Shown here in pieces: positions 12,101 through 18,523 of a stretch of DNA of 54,470 nucleotides. Position numbers and translations under genes: made by a program. A model generated the notes under the pieces. The model was given only the letters and a program-made list of their open reading frames with translations, ran no database searches and was not told where the DNA came from. Positions within the stretch are counted from its first letter, which is position 1. The number at the start of each line of letters is the position of its first letter. Source of the stretch: Franconibacter helveticus LMG 23732. Lineage in GTDB: Bacteria > Pseudomonadota > Gammaproteobacteria > Enterobacterales > Enterobacteriaceae. The stretch is taken from contig NZ_AWFX01000017.1 in assembly GCF_000463115.2 (NCBI RefSeq), positions 1-54,470 of the forward strand, given 5' to 3'.

Positions 12101-12603
12101 CTTCCACCGTGGACGGCGCTTACACCATCGGCGGCGTCAGCATTGATCTCGCAGACGGCACGTCGTTGAGCGGCGATACGGTGCAGGGTAGCGCAGGCAA
12201 CGACACCATCCACCTCGCCTCGCTGGGCTTTACCCAGATAGACGGCGGCGCGGGCACCGATACCCTGGTGCTGGATGGCGTCAACCTGCTGCTCAATCTG
12301 ACGGAGCTGGCGGGCAAACTGCAACACATTGAGATTGTCGACCTTGGTAAATCGGGCACCAACGGCCTGACCCTGGATGTGAACCAGGCGCTGACGGTAA
12401 CCGACAAGCCGGAAGACGATCTGGTGGTGAAAGGGGGCGCGGGCGATCAGGTGAACCTGATTAACGGCGCCGGGGATGTCTGGGAAATTAGCGGGCAGCG
12501 GGAAATGGACGGCGTGCAGTTCGACGTTTACCACAACAGCTCGCAGGCTAACACCCTGGGCGACGTGCTTATTCAGCAAGGGATCCACGTTAACCACGTG
12601 TAA
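157..12603 (+). CDS. bapA: Giant type I-secreted biofilm adhesin BapA
   Basis: A 4148-residue surface adhesin of the BapA/LapA/SiiE kind, needed in Salmonella for biofilm and pellicle formation. The ATG at 157 is chosen over the upstream in-frame ATG at 76 because GAGAGGA (142-148) precedes it and the protein then starts MAVQNSLPG, the usual BapA-type N-terminus. Order of parts: beta-rich N-terminal module (about 1-125); a hydrophobic Ala/Gly stretch (about 130-157); a Gly/Asp/Asn linker (about 157-242); 36 Ig-like repeats of roughly 95-105 residues, each opening with a motif like VDPVTGDNxLNAAE and carrying a GxWS core (about 246-3915); an Ala/Ser-rich spacer; and a C-terminal domain with NDTIHL and DGGAGTDTLVLDG, typical of type I secretion substrates. 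No Sec signal peptide is present, as expected. bapBCD follow immediately. The reading frame is unbroken, so the adhesin should be functional if expressed. An IS1 end lies just upstream. Confidence 0.93.
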   Translation: MAVQNSLPGTVDILNQKTGDTVIRYSKNADRIVNLTQTSVVRINASPESVNSYERQGNDLIVHMRDGTTVRYQNFFRLDAEGLHSELIFQDEQGVHHALFPFATEAGPATAEAIVPTFAETSTEALIGAEGVSTAAVLGGLAAVAGIAGIAIAAGGSGGNGGGGDNDNNNGGGDNGNGDGDGDGDNGGGDNGGGDNGGGDSGGGDNGGGDNGNGGGGDGGGNNGNGGGGDGGENPLPTDDPPLPSTLIVDPVTGDNLINAQERAQDIVISGRTEADNAGATVTITLGGITYTAIVNGDGTWSATLPAAALQALADGSNPITVTLVDANGLPTTQTIDLTVDATAPTLELTDFTPAGVLDEIQAASDKLVRGFTSAEEAGQTVTLTLNGQTYTAVVNADGSWQTTIPSTALQGLTEGQTYTVGVSLTDAAGNTTTAEQSFSVNFTVPVVTIDPLGGDNALNNAELQLSQIVTGDTQNIPADSLITLTLGARVYYARVLGDGSWSAVIPAADFQALQDGTATLTATALLPDNTTVDITSSITIDRAQTGIAIAILSTDDNLNAAESTQPLEVRGITTVSGPGVVVQVGLNGKIYNAVVDNAGNWSAIIPPEDLALLQDGPREITATVVLNDQSAQDVRTLNVAINHLPQPVVDTPFGDGLLSAGEIQQDQIISGNTGVTGSGQTVAVQVGGQNYTAPVDNEGNWSITVPAGQLQTLPQGDIPVTVVVTDGAGNIGSTETTATLDTTPPLLSVLPLTSDGKLDAQELTSTQTLSGVSTEPGQTVTVTLNNQTYTAVVGDDGRWQIDLPAEALVSLTSGDYPLVASVTDAAGNVTETTQIISVKSTQPVVNVNPFTDDNILDAAEIKTAQTLTGSVTDAAPGSTVSVSFGNWSQSVTVDSSGNWSVEVPVSVLQALSEGANTLQVSVTDTFNQSATIAYPVTVDTTTDAVAISIISADDYLNRTEAGSPLLIQGTSAGLPVGTAVVVTFNGATYNATVDANGNWQTEIPSAALLAITTDGTYTVEATAQLPDGTVTDLHTLNVLINNLPAATSNPLFDDGVLSAGETTTDQIISGNTGNPGAGQTVNVTLGGQVYQGTVDSQGNWSVTVPSGALSSLTEAQSPVPVQVVVADAAGNTDTLNTQFTVDITPPQITVNPFTGDDYLNIAEAGAAQTLTGVAAGAETGSAIVVTINGVTLNGTVTGAGGEWSVTVPPEVWQGLPNGQAVFNVTATDAAGNSSTTTRTINVAADATQTPLLNIDPVTANNIIDAAERAAGITLSGTSLNVQVGQQVTITLGAASWTALVDASGNWSVTVPPADLAGLNSGSYTLTATVTDAAGNPASQSRDFTVNTDLSSVVVAPLTGDDSVGLGEIANGLTISGTTYNVAADSQLIVTLNGKQYTATVQADGGWSVIVPQADAALISDGTVTFAVSTVDAAGNPLSTTHDFTLITSALPVVTLNTPFADGILSAAEAAAGGTLNGSTGVTGAGQTVVVLIGQTEYPATVDASGNWSLALTPAVLQALSDGTLALTITATDGAGNQNVLQSSLLVDKTAPALTINDVTADNIVNGIEVTQPLQITGTATYDPANPQQVVVQVNGQAYIALVLSDGTWSVTLPAGALSGAVDGPVAVTATVTDAAGNSTSDTVSFALDASPLNAPALQIDPITGDDYLNAAEVGVAFTITGTTERVEQGQIVRVTINGQTYEGEVQAGGAWSVEIPAAATAGIADGSLPVSVTVTDAAGNPITVDRPVNIVAQPGSLPQLTVDIVAQDDVINAAERGADLTLSGTSQNLAAGTPVTVTFNNVTYNTTTDANGLWSVLVPSAALAALVDGTTYTVTVNATDAAQNPATGTQDVLADFTGPAIAINPGSVFDDGLLNVGESAVDQVLSGTTAPGASVIVLVNGQPITTAVVANEQGEWTLAIPAAQLQALSGDDVVLTVQATDTQGNVSTSPITVDVGNDVLPTLAFNPVSVDNVINGPEASDVILITGTSTGLAVGTPVTLTIGGQTYTGSVTAENVWSVEVGAGGSALLSALGSGQFTATVSAADAYANPATNSVTLELVLATPAATLPATIFTDDFLNAAEAGAGQTLNGSTGLAGPGQTVSVSIDGGAPIVGTVDNTGAWSVALTPEVLAALADGTHSLTVTVADRAGNTATSAPETFTSFVTPLPTPALTAPLFGDDVLTVAETTGDYTFTINTGVTDPNRPLTVTATLNNGTPITATSNGDGTWSVTIPAGQLAALPDGEIPVNIVVTDAAGNANSLAETVTAVINNVPDVTVNPLFGDQVLTNAEANAPAGQVITGNTGATGEGQTVTVTLTVNAFTWTGTAQTAANGDWTVTIPTEVLASLPSGTTPAITVTAQDAAGNIDTSDPVTFAVETTLPTPTVDPLFGGDNILNLAEAASDTTISGSTGVTGPNQYVTVTLNINGIAYVASVENDGSWSVALPAGSLQNLASGTQVPVSVTAQDQYGNSTTLDPAPSFLVAFTPPTATLDPATNSALADGYLTVAEADGALTFSGVYTTPVNTEGTQITVTIGGREFPAVVDVASSTWSVTLAPGALNGIASGPQNITVNITDGAGNTGVGITPVTVAFETPTITVATPFGDGQLDWVESQQGQTITGTTTNVQVGQTVTVTLSGQVFTTTVQPGGTWALALTPAQLATLNPADGTLTATVTDVAGNTATSPTLTVTYDLTPPAFSVNIDPVTSDGVLNAAELSGGVVTITGRTTDLAGQTLTLSLNGQAIGTVTINADGTWAVPVASSAFPAQGDYTLTASVVSPAPGGDPFTATSTLAVDTVAPQGLGINVLAGDDVLSTSETGAPLVISGQVNAAEAGRPVTVNLNGVNYYTTVNPDGTWSTTVPQSAVDGLTSGNYVVTATVTDAAGNPATVERPLTVDVDAPLLTVDALSVPAVLNTVNAAGGLLLQGTGEPGQTVTIGLGPLSSTATVDQNGNWTYTFPQLDLATLTDGAQVIQISSTDANGNTSTNRVALNVALNQGLGVLVDDLFGGDGILNVAESLVTQVLTGRVSGDYRGATVTASVIGTDVNIPLAPVLAGDGSFTIDLPPSLWQGLIDQTLQLNVGVTDAFGNTTNELIDFNLALSDLPIVGNVLVGLDNIINLNDLAGGAGQVVSGTLSNAADVTSVVVNVAGQTLNAVVDAATGTWTTTLPNALLSALPSGSTGLQVQVTDTAGNVLNTGASFTLANVAPTISLAPLFGNGILSVPELVNGVISGTATGLNGQNLTVQIGNTQAINVVVGPDGSWSANLPAAVQSALQALGSGNVAVSVTAADQYGNGATAGANLTLSLLQPVLNTVALFTDNLLNAADALVSQTISGSVGQAAAGSLVSVQLGNQTFNGTVGANGLFSIQVSPSQLANLTDGSLTSLITITTPEGNSTTAPGPVVNVGIGTLPTVAITSLLGGADGFLNAAEAAAGQVISGTTNLASGTVRVLVNGTELLAPVVNGVWSVAAPASLLQGLANGTVTVTAQAVDAVGNVASSGTQVVNALIQNLPQLALNPLFGDNTLSLSDLLNPQVLSGTATNLAAGTQINVALGPLNLTTTVAADGTWRVPVATNLLQGLTDGLLNVSVTAVDKAGNPATATGGLNVSIGALPSIAINSIFGDNGLNVADLLNAQVITGTSTNAVGSLVNVTLGGKNYTTTVGSDGNWQVTVPKTDLGGLLDGTLAVNASVVNPAGNSTSTSGLLNVITHSLPSISLTSLFGNDKYLNVSEAASGQVLSGKISGAADGASVVVNLGGNNYNAAVNPDGTWSLPVASSVLQGLTNGALKVGVTVTDKVGNTNTSSADVTVKLTTPTLTFNPLATLNPLTLLTSGLTLRGGSSNLGAGSVVHLSLLNGTVSTTAITDANGNWSANLGLGLNILQILSLSSVLNIYAADAAGNIGYLNVGLGGQIISTTPPAGFTTLSAESEAATFSLLSASEEHNSALAGDEQQTGAQTLLASEVRDDTQSSAAAATDSSAAAASTVDGAYTIGGVSIDLADGTSLSGDTVQGSAGNDTIHLASLGFTQIDGGAGTDTLVLDGVNLLLNLTELAGKLQHIEIVDLGKSGTNGLTLDVNQALTVTDKPEDDLVVKGGAGDQVNLINGAGDVWEISGQREMDGVQFDVYHNSSQANTLGDVLIQQGIHVNHV
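640..860 (+). repeat. Gly/Asp/Asn-coding short tandem repeats in bapA
   Basis: The linker of BapA is encoded by in-frame 15-bp units of the form GGCGGCGGNGAYAAY (peptide GGGDN), about five in a row near 710-790. A longer unit containing AACGGAAACGGCGGGGGAGG then occurs twice (about 787-818 and 823-854). Because unit lengths are multiples of three, gain or loss of units would change linker length without breaking the frame. Confidence 0.85.
890..11905 (+). repeat. 36 Ig-like domain repeats of BapA
   Basis: I counted 36 repeats by their opening motif (for example VDPVTGDN..INAQE, VNPFTDDN..LDAAE, LNPLFGDN..LSLSD). Each covers about 290-315 bp. The repeats have diverged at both DNA and protein level, so this is not a fresh tandem array. 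The last few, after about 9150, drift toward LFG(D/N)N openings and a Leu-rich character and form their own subfamily. The final one is degenerate. In related adhesins such repeats form the stalk that projects the tip from the cell. Confidence 0.85.
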
Positions 12604-12610
12604 TGCGACG

Positions 12611-12634
12611 GGGCCTCAGGGAAGAGGCCTTTCC
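12611..12634 (+). terminator. Weak intrinsic terminator or attenuator between bapA and bapB
   Basis: A 6-bp stem GGCCTC/GAGGCC with loop AGGGAA begins 8 bases after the bapA stop and is followed by the T-rich TTTCCTGTTTATTTT. The weak U-tract suggests partial termination, which would let some transcription continue into bapBCD. This would give more adhesin mRNA than exporter mRNA. Functional strength is inferred only. Confidence 0.5.
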
Positions 12635-12690
12635 TGTTTATTTTAACAATATCACCACGACGCCCGGACGGGCATAACTAAGGTGGAATC

Positions 12691-14052
12691 ATGAAGCAAA
12701 GCGAAGCACGCCACAGGCGGCTTGGGCTTTCCGTGTGTCTTGCGGCAGCCCTGATGGGAGTGAACCTGAACGTCTATGGAGAGGAGACGTTTCAGTGGCA
12801 GACGGCGCCGAGTGAACAGCTCCAGGCGCAGCTTTCTATAAAGGAGGCGATACTACGCGCCTTCGCCCGCAATCCGAAAATCGCCCAGGCGGCGGCGCAA
12901 ATCCGCGTTGGCAAAGCCAACCTCGAAGAGGCTGAAAGCGCCTGGTTTCCGCAAATCTCTTTGCAAGGCAACGTAGGCCGCAGCCATCGCACCGACTCGG
13001 CCGGCTCGCTGAACAGCAACGCGGCGGGCGGCGTTAACCTCAAACAGCTTATCTACGATTTTGGTAAAACCGGCGGCAGCATCGATGAGCAGGAAAACCT
13101 GACGGAAGCTTACCGATACGGTCTTTACGACACCTTAAACCAGGTAGGCATGCAAACCCTTCAGGCCTACTTGCAGGTCAAACGTTATCAGGCGCTGGCG
13201 CAGGCGGCGCAGCGCAATCTCGATTCCCTTAACAGCGTACTGGATATGGCGAACCTGCGCGCTGAAGCAGGTTTAAGTACCCAGTCGGATGTTTTACAGG
13301 CGCAGACCCGCATCGCCGGCATGAACGCCAGCCTTGAGCAATACCGCGCCCAGACCCGCTCCGCCCAGGCGGCGCTGAGCGTGTTGACCGGCGTGGTCTC
13401 CGACAATCTGCCGGATCTGCCGGAAGATTTAATGCGCCAGAAAATTTCTCTGAAATCCCTTCCTTACGAGCAAAACAACGCGGTGCGCGCCGCCCAGGCG
13501 AAACAGCTCGCCGCCGAGCAGCGTATTCGCCAGGCCCAGGCGCAGCACTGGCCCACCGTTTCCGTACAGGCGGGCCGCACCCGTTACCAGAACGACAACG
13601 GCGATTACTGGGATGACGAAGTGCAACTGGTGCTGGATGCGCCCATTTACCAGGGTGGGGCGGTCAGCGCCCGCGTCGACGCCGCCGAAGGCGATCGCGC
13701 CAGCGCCCGCGCCGATGTGGAAGCAAGCAAGCTGGATATTAACCAGCGCGCCGCTACCGCCTGGGCGGACCTGACCGGCGCGCAGCAGCGACAGCGGGCG
13801 GGCGAGTTGCAGCTTAGCAGCGCCGGGCGGGCGCGGGGCGTTTATCGCGACGAGTACCGCTTAAGCAAACGCAGCCTTAATGATCTGCTGAGCATTGAAC
13901 AGGATGTCTTTCAGGCCGACACCTCGGCGATCACCGCGCGCTATGACGCGTGGGATGCGGCGGTACGCTATGCGGGCGCCGTGGACAACCTGCTCGATAT
14001 GCTCGGCATTGAACGCACCCGAATGACCGGCGATACCCTGCCGTCGCTTTAA
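12691..14052 (+). CDS. bapB: TolC-family outer-membrane channel of the BapA exporter
   Basis: A 453-residue outer-membrane efflux protein of the TolC family, the exit duct of the BapA type I secretion system. An N-terminal signal peptide is visible (basic MKQSEARHRR, hydrophobic LGLSVCLAAALMG, likely cleavage after VYG near residue 30). The mature part is rich in long Ala/Gln/Arg helices with the duplicated coiled-coil pattern of the family, including NPKIAQAAAQIRVGKANL near the start and SLNDLLSIEQDVFQAD near the end. Length fits TolC homologues (430-500). AAGGTGGA precedes the ATG. It lies between bapA and the ABC gene bapC (25-bp gap). The bapB symbol follows the Salmonella bapABCD order, and the family assignment is firmer than the letter. 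Confidence 0.87.
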   Translation: MKQSEARHRRLGLSVCLAAALMGVNLNVYGEETFQWQTAPSEQLQAQLSIKEAILRAFARNPKIAQAAAQIRVGKANLEEAESAWFPQISLQGNVGRSHRTDSAGSLNSNAAGGVNLKQLIYDFGKTGGSIDEQENLTEAYRYGLYDTLNQVGMQTLQAYLQVKRYQALAQAAQRNLDSLNSVLDMANLRAEAGLSTQSDVLQAQTRIAGMNASLEQYRAQTRSAQAALSVLTGVVSDNLPDLPEDLMRQKISLKSLPYEQNNAVRAAQAKQLAAEQRIRQAQAQHWPTVSVQAGRTRYQNDNGDYWDDEVQLVLDAPIYQGGAVSARVDAAEGDRASARADVEASKLDINQRAATAWADLTGAQQRQRAGELQLSSAGRARGVYRDEYRLSKRSLNDLLSIEQDVFQADTSAITARYDAWDAAVRYAGAVDNLLDMLGIERTRMTGDTLPSL

Positions 14053-14077
14053 GCGGCGGCTACAAAAGGAGTTTTAG

Positions 14078-16213
14078 ATGTCCCAGACCCCGGATACTGA
14101 AAGCTGGACCCGCGCCATGGCGCGCGCGGCGGGCCGTTTCGGCCTTCCCGCCGATGCCCCGGCGGCGCGCCAGCAGATGCGCTGGTTTGAAAACCTGCCG
14201 CTGGCTTCGCGCCTTGATCGGTTGGCGGGCCTGATGGGCCTACAGGTGAAGCTCACCGAGCTTGATAAAATGCGCTGGAACAGCCAGACGCTGCCCGTTA
14301 TCGTTCAGCTCGAAGAGGGCGGGCTGATGCTGATTGAAGATATCGACGCCGACGGCCTCGCCAGTTACTGGCTGAGCGAAGGGGGCGACCTGGTGCGCGA
14401 AGAGCCGCTGGAGACGCTGTTAACGAGCATTAAGCCGGAAATCGTGCTGCTCGGCATCGCCGCCCGCGGGCGCGACTCCCGCATTGATGATTTCGCCCGT
14501 CCCTGGGAGCCGCACTGGTTCTGGCGCCATTTCCGTCATGCCGGGCGCAAGCTCGCGGAGATTTCTCTCGCGTCGGTTATCGGCAACGTGCTGGCGCTGG
14601 CGGGCATTCTCTTTTCCATGCAGGTATATGACCGGGTTATTCCGGCGCAATCTTTTCCCACCCTGTGGGTGCTCTTTTTCGGCGTGCTGCTGGCGGCGCT
14701 ACTGGAGTTTTTTATTCGTCTCGCCCGCACCCATGTGTCGGACATCATGGGCAAGCATATCGATCTTAACGTTTCGTCGCTTTTTTTCGCCCGAGCGCTG
14801 GCTATCAAAAACGACGCGCGACCTAAATCCACCGGATCGTTTATCTCGCAGCTTCGCGAAATTGATCAGGTGCGCGAGCTGCTCACCTCTACCACCGTCG
14901 GCGCGGCGATGGACATTCCTTTCGTGCTGCTGTTCCTCGGCATTATGGCGCTGGTGGGCGGGCCGCTGGTGGCTATCCCGCTTATCGCCATCCCGCTTAT
15001 CGTTATTCCCGGCATTCTGGTGCAGTGGCCCATGGCGAAGCTCGCGAAAGAGGGGATGCGTGAAAGCGCGATTCGCAACGCGGTGCTGGTGGAGTCCATC
15101 GAAGGGGTTGAAGATATTAAAGCGTTACAGGCGGAGCCGTACTTCCAGCGCCAGTGGGAGCATACCCACGGCGTGGGCGCGACTATCGGCATGAAACAGC
15201 GCGTCTGGGGCGCTCGCCTTAGCGGCTGGGCTTCCACCGTACAGCAGATAACTTACGCGGGCATGCTGGTCTTCGGCAGTTATCTGGTGCTGGACGGCCA
15301 GATAACCACCGGTACGCTGGTGGCCTGTAGCCTGCTTTCATCGCGCACGCTGGCGCCGCTGATGCAGCTCACTATGGTGTTTTCACGCTGGCAGCACGCG
15401 AAAACGGCGATGGAAGGGCTTAATGAACTGCTGAAAAAGCCGCTCGATCGCGATGCGCAAAACAAGATGGCGCATTGTCCGGTGCTGGCGGGGCACTACC
15501 AGTTTCAGGATGTGCAGTACAGCTACGACGTGGAGAAGGGCGATCAGGCGCTCTGGATCCCGAACCTTGAGATCAAACCCGGCGAGCGCGTGGCGATCCT
15601 CGGCAAAGTCGGCGCCGGGAAATCAACCCTGCTGAAGCTGCTTTCAGGGCAGGCGCAGGCGAGCAAAGGCAAAGTGATTATTGATGGCGTCGATCTGGCG
15701 CATATCGATCCTGCCGATGTACGTCGCCAGGTGGGCTTTTTATCGCAGGATTCGCGTCTTTTCTTCGGCACGCTGCGCCAGAACCTGATGCTCGGCCATC
15801 CGAATGCCACGGAAAGCGAGCTGTTGCAGGCGCTGCGCATCAGCGGCGCGCTTTCAATGGTGCAGAAAGACGCGGCGAGCCTCGACCGGCTGATTAACGA
15901 AGGCGGGCGCGGGCTTTCCGGCGGCCAGCGGCAGATGGTGCTGTTGAGCCGGCTGATTGTGCGTAACCCGCAGATTGTGCTGCTGGACGAACCCACCGCC
16001 TCAATGGACGAACAGCTGGAAACGTATGTTATTCGTCAGCTTCATCAGTGGCTAACCGGGCGCACGCTGGTGCTGGTGACGCACCGTCCGGCGCTGCTTT
16101 CGCTGGTGGACCGCATTGTGGTGGTAGAGAACGGCAAAGTGGTGGCTGACGGCCCGCGCGATACCATTCTCAACCAGGCGAAACGCAACAGCAACGTGGC
16201 CTCGGTGGCGTAA
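14078..16213 (+). CDS. bapC: Type I secretion ABC transporter (permease-ATPase) for BapA
   Basis: A 711-residue inner-membrane ABC exporter that powers BapA secretion, resembling LapB. Residues about 1-140 form a C39-like domain without an N-terminal catalytic Cys, so it probably binds substrate rather than cutting it. Membrane segments span about 155-435 (for example ASVIGNVLALAGILFSMQVY and LVAIPLIAIPLIVIPGILV). The nucleotide-binding domain carries Walker A GKVGAGKST near 510, the signature LSGGQRQ near 613, Walker B IVLLDEP near 632 and the switch His in LVTHRP. AAAAGGAG precedes the ATG. Only 9 bp separate it from bapD, so the two are almost certainly co-translated. Confidence 0.92.
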   Translation: MSQTPDTESWTRAMARAAGRFGLPADAPAARQQMRWFENLPLASRLDRLAGLMGLQVKLTELDKMRWNSQTLPVIVQLEEGGLMLIEDIDADGLASYWLSEGGDLVREEPLETLLTSIKPEIVLLGIAARGRDSRIDDFARPWEPHWFWRHFRHAGRKLAEISLASVIGNVLALAGILFSMQVYDRVIPAQSFPTLWVLFFGVLLAALLEFFIRLARTHVSDIMGKHIDLNVSSLFFARALAIKNDARPKSTGSFISQLREIDQVRELLTSTTVGAAMDIPFVLLFLGIMALVGGPLVAIPLIAIPLIVIPGILVQWPMAKLAKEGMRESAIRNAVLVESIEGVEDIKALQAEPYFQRQWEHTHGVGATIGMKQRVWGARLSGWASTVQQITYAGMLVFGSYLVLDGQITTGTLVACSLLSSRTLAPLMQLTMVFSRWQHAKTAMEGLNELLKKPLDRDAQNKMAHCPVLAGHYQFQDVQYSYDVEKGDQALWIPNLEIKPGERVAILGKVGAGKSTLLKLLSGQAQASKGKVIIDGVDLAHIDPADVRRQVGFLSQDSRLFFGTLRQNLMLGHPNATESELLQALRISGALSMVQKDAASLDRLINEGGRGLSGGQRQMVLLSRLIVRNPQIVLLDEPTASMDEQLETYVIRQLHQWLTGRTLVLVTHRPALLSLVDRIVVVENGKVVADGPRDTILNQAKRNSNVASVA

Positions 16214-16222
16214 GGGGGAACA

Positions 16223-17392
16223 ATGAGTCAACTGACCATTCAGGAAGAACTGGCCCGCCAGGGGCGCTTTTACTCTTCCGTTATCTGGCTGACGCTGCTG
16301 GGGATTGTCCTGTTCTTCGTCTGGGCGTGGTTTGCGACACTCGATGAAGTGACGGTGGGAACCGGTAAAGTGACGCCTTCAAGCCGCGCGCAGGTTATTG
16401 AGAGCCTGGACGGCGGCATTGTCAATGCGCTGCTGGTGCATGAGGGCGACATTGTCGATCGCGGGCAGATGCTGGCGCGCCTTGACCCGACGCGCTTTCA
16501 GTCTAACTTCGGCGAGGCGGCGGCGCGGGTGCGGGCGCTGCGCGCCTCCAGCGAACGGTTGCGCTCGGAGCTGACCGGCGAACCGCTGAAGTTCAGCGCC
16601 GAGTCTATGAAAGAGCCAGAGCTGGTGGCGCGAGAGCGGCAGCTTTACGAGTCGCGCCGACGCAATCTCAACGAAACGCTGGCTAACCTCAACAAAACCT
16701 ATGGCCTGGTGATGGACGAGTTACGCATGACCCAGCCGCTGGTGGCGAAAGGCGCTGCAAGCCAGGTGGAAGTGATTCGTCTGCAACGCCAGGCGGCGGA
16801 ACTGAAAGGCAAAATGGACGACGCCCGCAACGAATTCGCCGTCCGCGCCCGGGAGGAGCAGGTGAAAACCAATGCCGATCTAGACGCGCAGTTACAGGTA
16901 CTGGCGGGTAAAGAAGACCAGGTGACACGAGCGACCATTTACTCGCCGGTGCGCGGGGTGGTGAAGGATATTCAGGTCACTACCGTGGGCGGCGTATTGC
17001 AGCCCGGCGGCAAGCTGATGGAGATAGTGCCGCTGGAGGACAAGCTGCTCATTGAAACGCGTATCAACCCGCGCGATATCGCCTATATCCGGCCAGGCTT
17101 GCCTGCGACGGTCAAAGTGTCGGCTTACGACTCCTCTATCTACGGCACGCTGGACGGCACCGTGGAGATGGTCTCGCCGGATACCATTCAGGACGAAGTG
17201 AAGCGCGACCAGTTTTACTACCGCGTTTACGTTCGCACCAAAAGCGCGGAGCTGCATAACCGCAACGGCAAGGCGTTCCCGATTCTTCCCGGCATGGTGG
17301 CGGACGTGGATATCAAAACCGGGCAGAAAACGGTGCTGGATTACCTGATCAAGCCGCTGAACAAAGTGAAAGAGGCGCTGAGGGAGCGGTAA
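16223..17392 (+). CDS. bapD: HlyD-family periplasmic adaptor of the BapA exporter
   Basis: A 389-residue membrane fusion protein that bridges the ABC transporter and the outer-membrane channel. It has a short cytoplasmic N-terminus, one membrane segment at about 20-38 (VIWLTLLGIVLFFVWAWF), a biotinyl-lipoyl half-motif VIESLDGGIVNALLVHEGD, a central coiled coil rich in Arg/Glu/Ala (about 95-225), the second lipoyl half (IYSPVRGVVKDIQ), and a C-terminal beta-barrel ending near ILPGMVADVDIKTGQKTVLDYLIKPL, the classic HlyD C-terminus. GGGGG lies upstream of the ATG. It is the last gene of the operon, followed by a strong bidirectional terminator. Confidence 0.91.
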   Translation: MSQLTIQEELARQGRFYSSVIWLTLLGIVLFFVWAWFATLDEVTVGTGKVTPSSRAQVIESLDGGIVNALLVHEGDIVDRGQMLARLDPTRFQSNFGEAAARVRALRASSERLRSELTGEPLKFSAESMKEPELVARERQLYESRRRNLNETLANLNKTYGLVMDELRMTQPLVAKGAASQVEVIRLQRQAAELKGKMDDARNEFAVRAREEQVKTNADLDAQLQVLAGKEDQVTRATIYSPVRGVVKDIQVTTVGGVLQPGGKLMEIVPLEDKLLIETRINPRDIAYIRPGLPATVKVSAYDSSIYGTLDGTVEMVSPDTIQDEVKRDQFYYRVYVRTKSAELHNRNGKAFPILPGMVADVDIKTGQKTVLDYLIKPLNKVKEALRER

Positions 17393-17409
17393 TGCTTGGG
17401 CTGCCCATG

Positions 17410-17436
17410 AAAAAACCGGCTTTCGCCGGTTTTTTT
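17410..17436. terminator. Bidirectional intrinsic terminator between bapD and smpB
   Basis: A-run, stem CCGGC/GCCGG with a 4-base loop, then a T-run (AAAAAACCGGC...GCCGGTTTTTT). The symmetry lets it end both bapABCD transcripts from the left and smpB transcripts from the right. Confidence 0.88.
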
Positions 17437-17453
17437 CTTCCCGTAGCGCAGGC

Positions 17454-17936
17454 TTATCGTCCTGCGTTTTTCATGATGCGCGCTTTATCGAGCTGCCACT
17501 CGCGATCTTTCAGATCTGAACGTTTATCGTGCTGCTTCTTACCTTTCGCCACGCCGATCTTCACTTTGCACCAGGCGTTCTTCCAGTACAGCGACAGCGC
17601 GACGATGGTATAGCCCTCGCGATTGATTTGACCATACAGCGTATCCAGTTCGCGCTGGTTCAGCAGCAGCTTACGGGTACGGGTTGGGTCGCAAACCACG
17701 TGGGATGAGGCGACGGTAAGCGGCGTGAAGTTAGCGCCAAACAGATACGCTTCGCCATCTCGCATAATGACATAGCTGTCGCCGATGTTCGCTTTGCCAG
17801 CGCGCAGGGATTTGACTTCCCACCCCTGAAGGGCGAGACCCGCTTCGTATTCGTCTTCGATGAAATATTCATGGCGGGCGCGCTTATTAAGCGCAATGGT
17901 GGCTGAGCCGGGTTTGTGTGCTTTTTTCTTCGTCAT
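17454..17936 (-). CDS. smpB: SsrA-binding protein SmpB
   Basis: A 160-residue tmRNA-binding protein that delivers tmRNA to stalled ribosomes in trans-translation. The chosen ATG gives [20 protein letters not shown] and the length of E. coli SmpB (160); an ATG 39 bases upstream would add 13 unrelated residues. Visible family features are the [13 protein letters not shown] and [14 protein letters not shown] core segments and the basic C-terminal tail ([17 protein letters not shown]) that enters the ribosomal A site. It is divergent from ratA. The tmRNA gene ssrA is often adjacent to smpB but is not in this window; the bap operon occupies that side. Confidence 0.97.
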   Translation of the reverse strand: MTKKKAHKPGSATIALNKRARHEYFIEDEYEAGLALQGWEVKSLRAGKANIGDSYVIMRDGEAYLFGANFTPLTVASSHVVCDPTRTRKLLLNQRELDTLYGQINREGYTIVALSLYWKNAWCKVKIGVAKGKKQHDKRSDLKDREWQLDKARIMKNAGR

Positions 17937-18085
17937 AGTGCTGCTCAGTATAGGTAATTCGGTAAAAAAAGGCACCCCATCCGGTGGGGCAACAAACGGC
18001 TATCTTAGCATGCCTGACGGCGAGTTTTTGTTTAACCGGTGAGAAATGTTATTATTTGTAGGTTGTATGACTTATGGGAATCGCT

Positions 18086-18523
18086 ATGCCACAAATCAGT
18101 CGTACTGCTCTGGTGCCTTACAGCGCTGCGCAGATGTATCAGTTAGTGAACGACGTGAAATCCTACCCGGAGTTTCTTCCCGGTTGCGTAGGAAGCCGCG
18201 TGCTGGAAGCCACTCCCGGCCAGATGACGGCGGCGGTGGATGTCTCTAAAGCGGGCATCAGCAAAACGTTCACCACCCGTAACACGCTGACCAACAACCA
18301 GAGCATTCTGATGCAGCTGGTGGACGGGCCATTCAAGAAACTCATGGGTGGCTGGAAGTTCACCGAGTTGACCGAGAGCGCGTGCCAGGTGGAGTTTCAT
18401 CTCGACTTCGAGTTCACTAACAAACTCATCGAGCTGGCCTTTGGACGGGTCTTCAAAGAACTCGCCTCTAATATGGTTCAGGCATTCACTAACCGCGCCA
18501 AAGAGGTTTACCGTGTCGGCTGA
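18086..18523 (+). CDS. ratA: RatA, START/polyketide-cyclase-like protein
   Basis: A 145-residue protein of the coenzyme Q-binding/START fold (COQ10-like). In E. coli it was reported to bind 50S subunits and block subunit joining; a ubiquinone role is also proposed for the family. The start [14 protein letters not shown] is chosen because GGGA precedes it and it matches the conserved N-terminus; an ATG at 18074 is a possible alternative. Conserved pieces include [41 protein letters not shown] and [16 protein letters not shown]. The stop overlaps the GTG start of ratB, which indicates translational coupling. Confidence 0.93.
   Translation: MPQISRTALVPYSAAQMYQLVNDVKSYPEFLPGCVGSRVLEATPGQMTAAVDVSKAGISKTFTTRNTLTNNQSILMQLVDGPFKKLMGGWKFTELTESACQVEFHLDFEFTNKLIELAFGRVFKELASNMVQAFTNRAKEVYRVG

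Noticed and set aside
292..12597. Many long antisense and off-frame ORFs inside bapA (for example 292-1560, 1816-3663, 7204-8382, 11500-12597 on the minus strand)
   Set aside because: High GC and repeated codon patterns of the Ig repeats open the opposite frames. The products are Arg/His-rich with no domains and no ribosome-binding sites.
17437..17453. tmRNA gene ssrA next to smpB
   Set aside because: Only 17 bases separate the terminator from the smpB stop and no tmRNA-like sequence is present; ssrA must lie outside the window.
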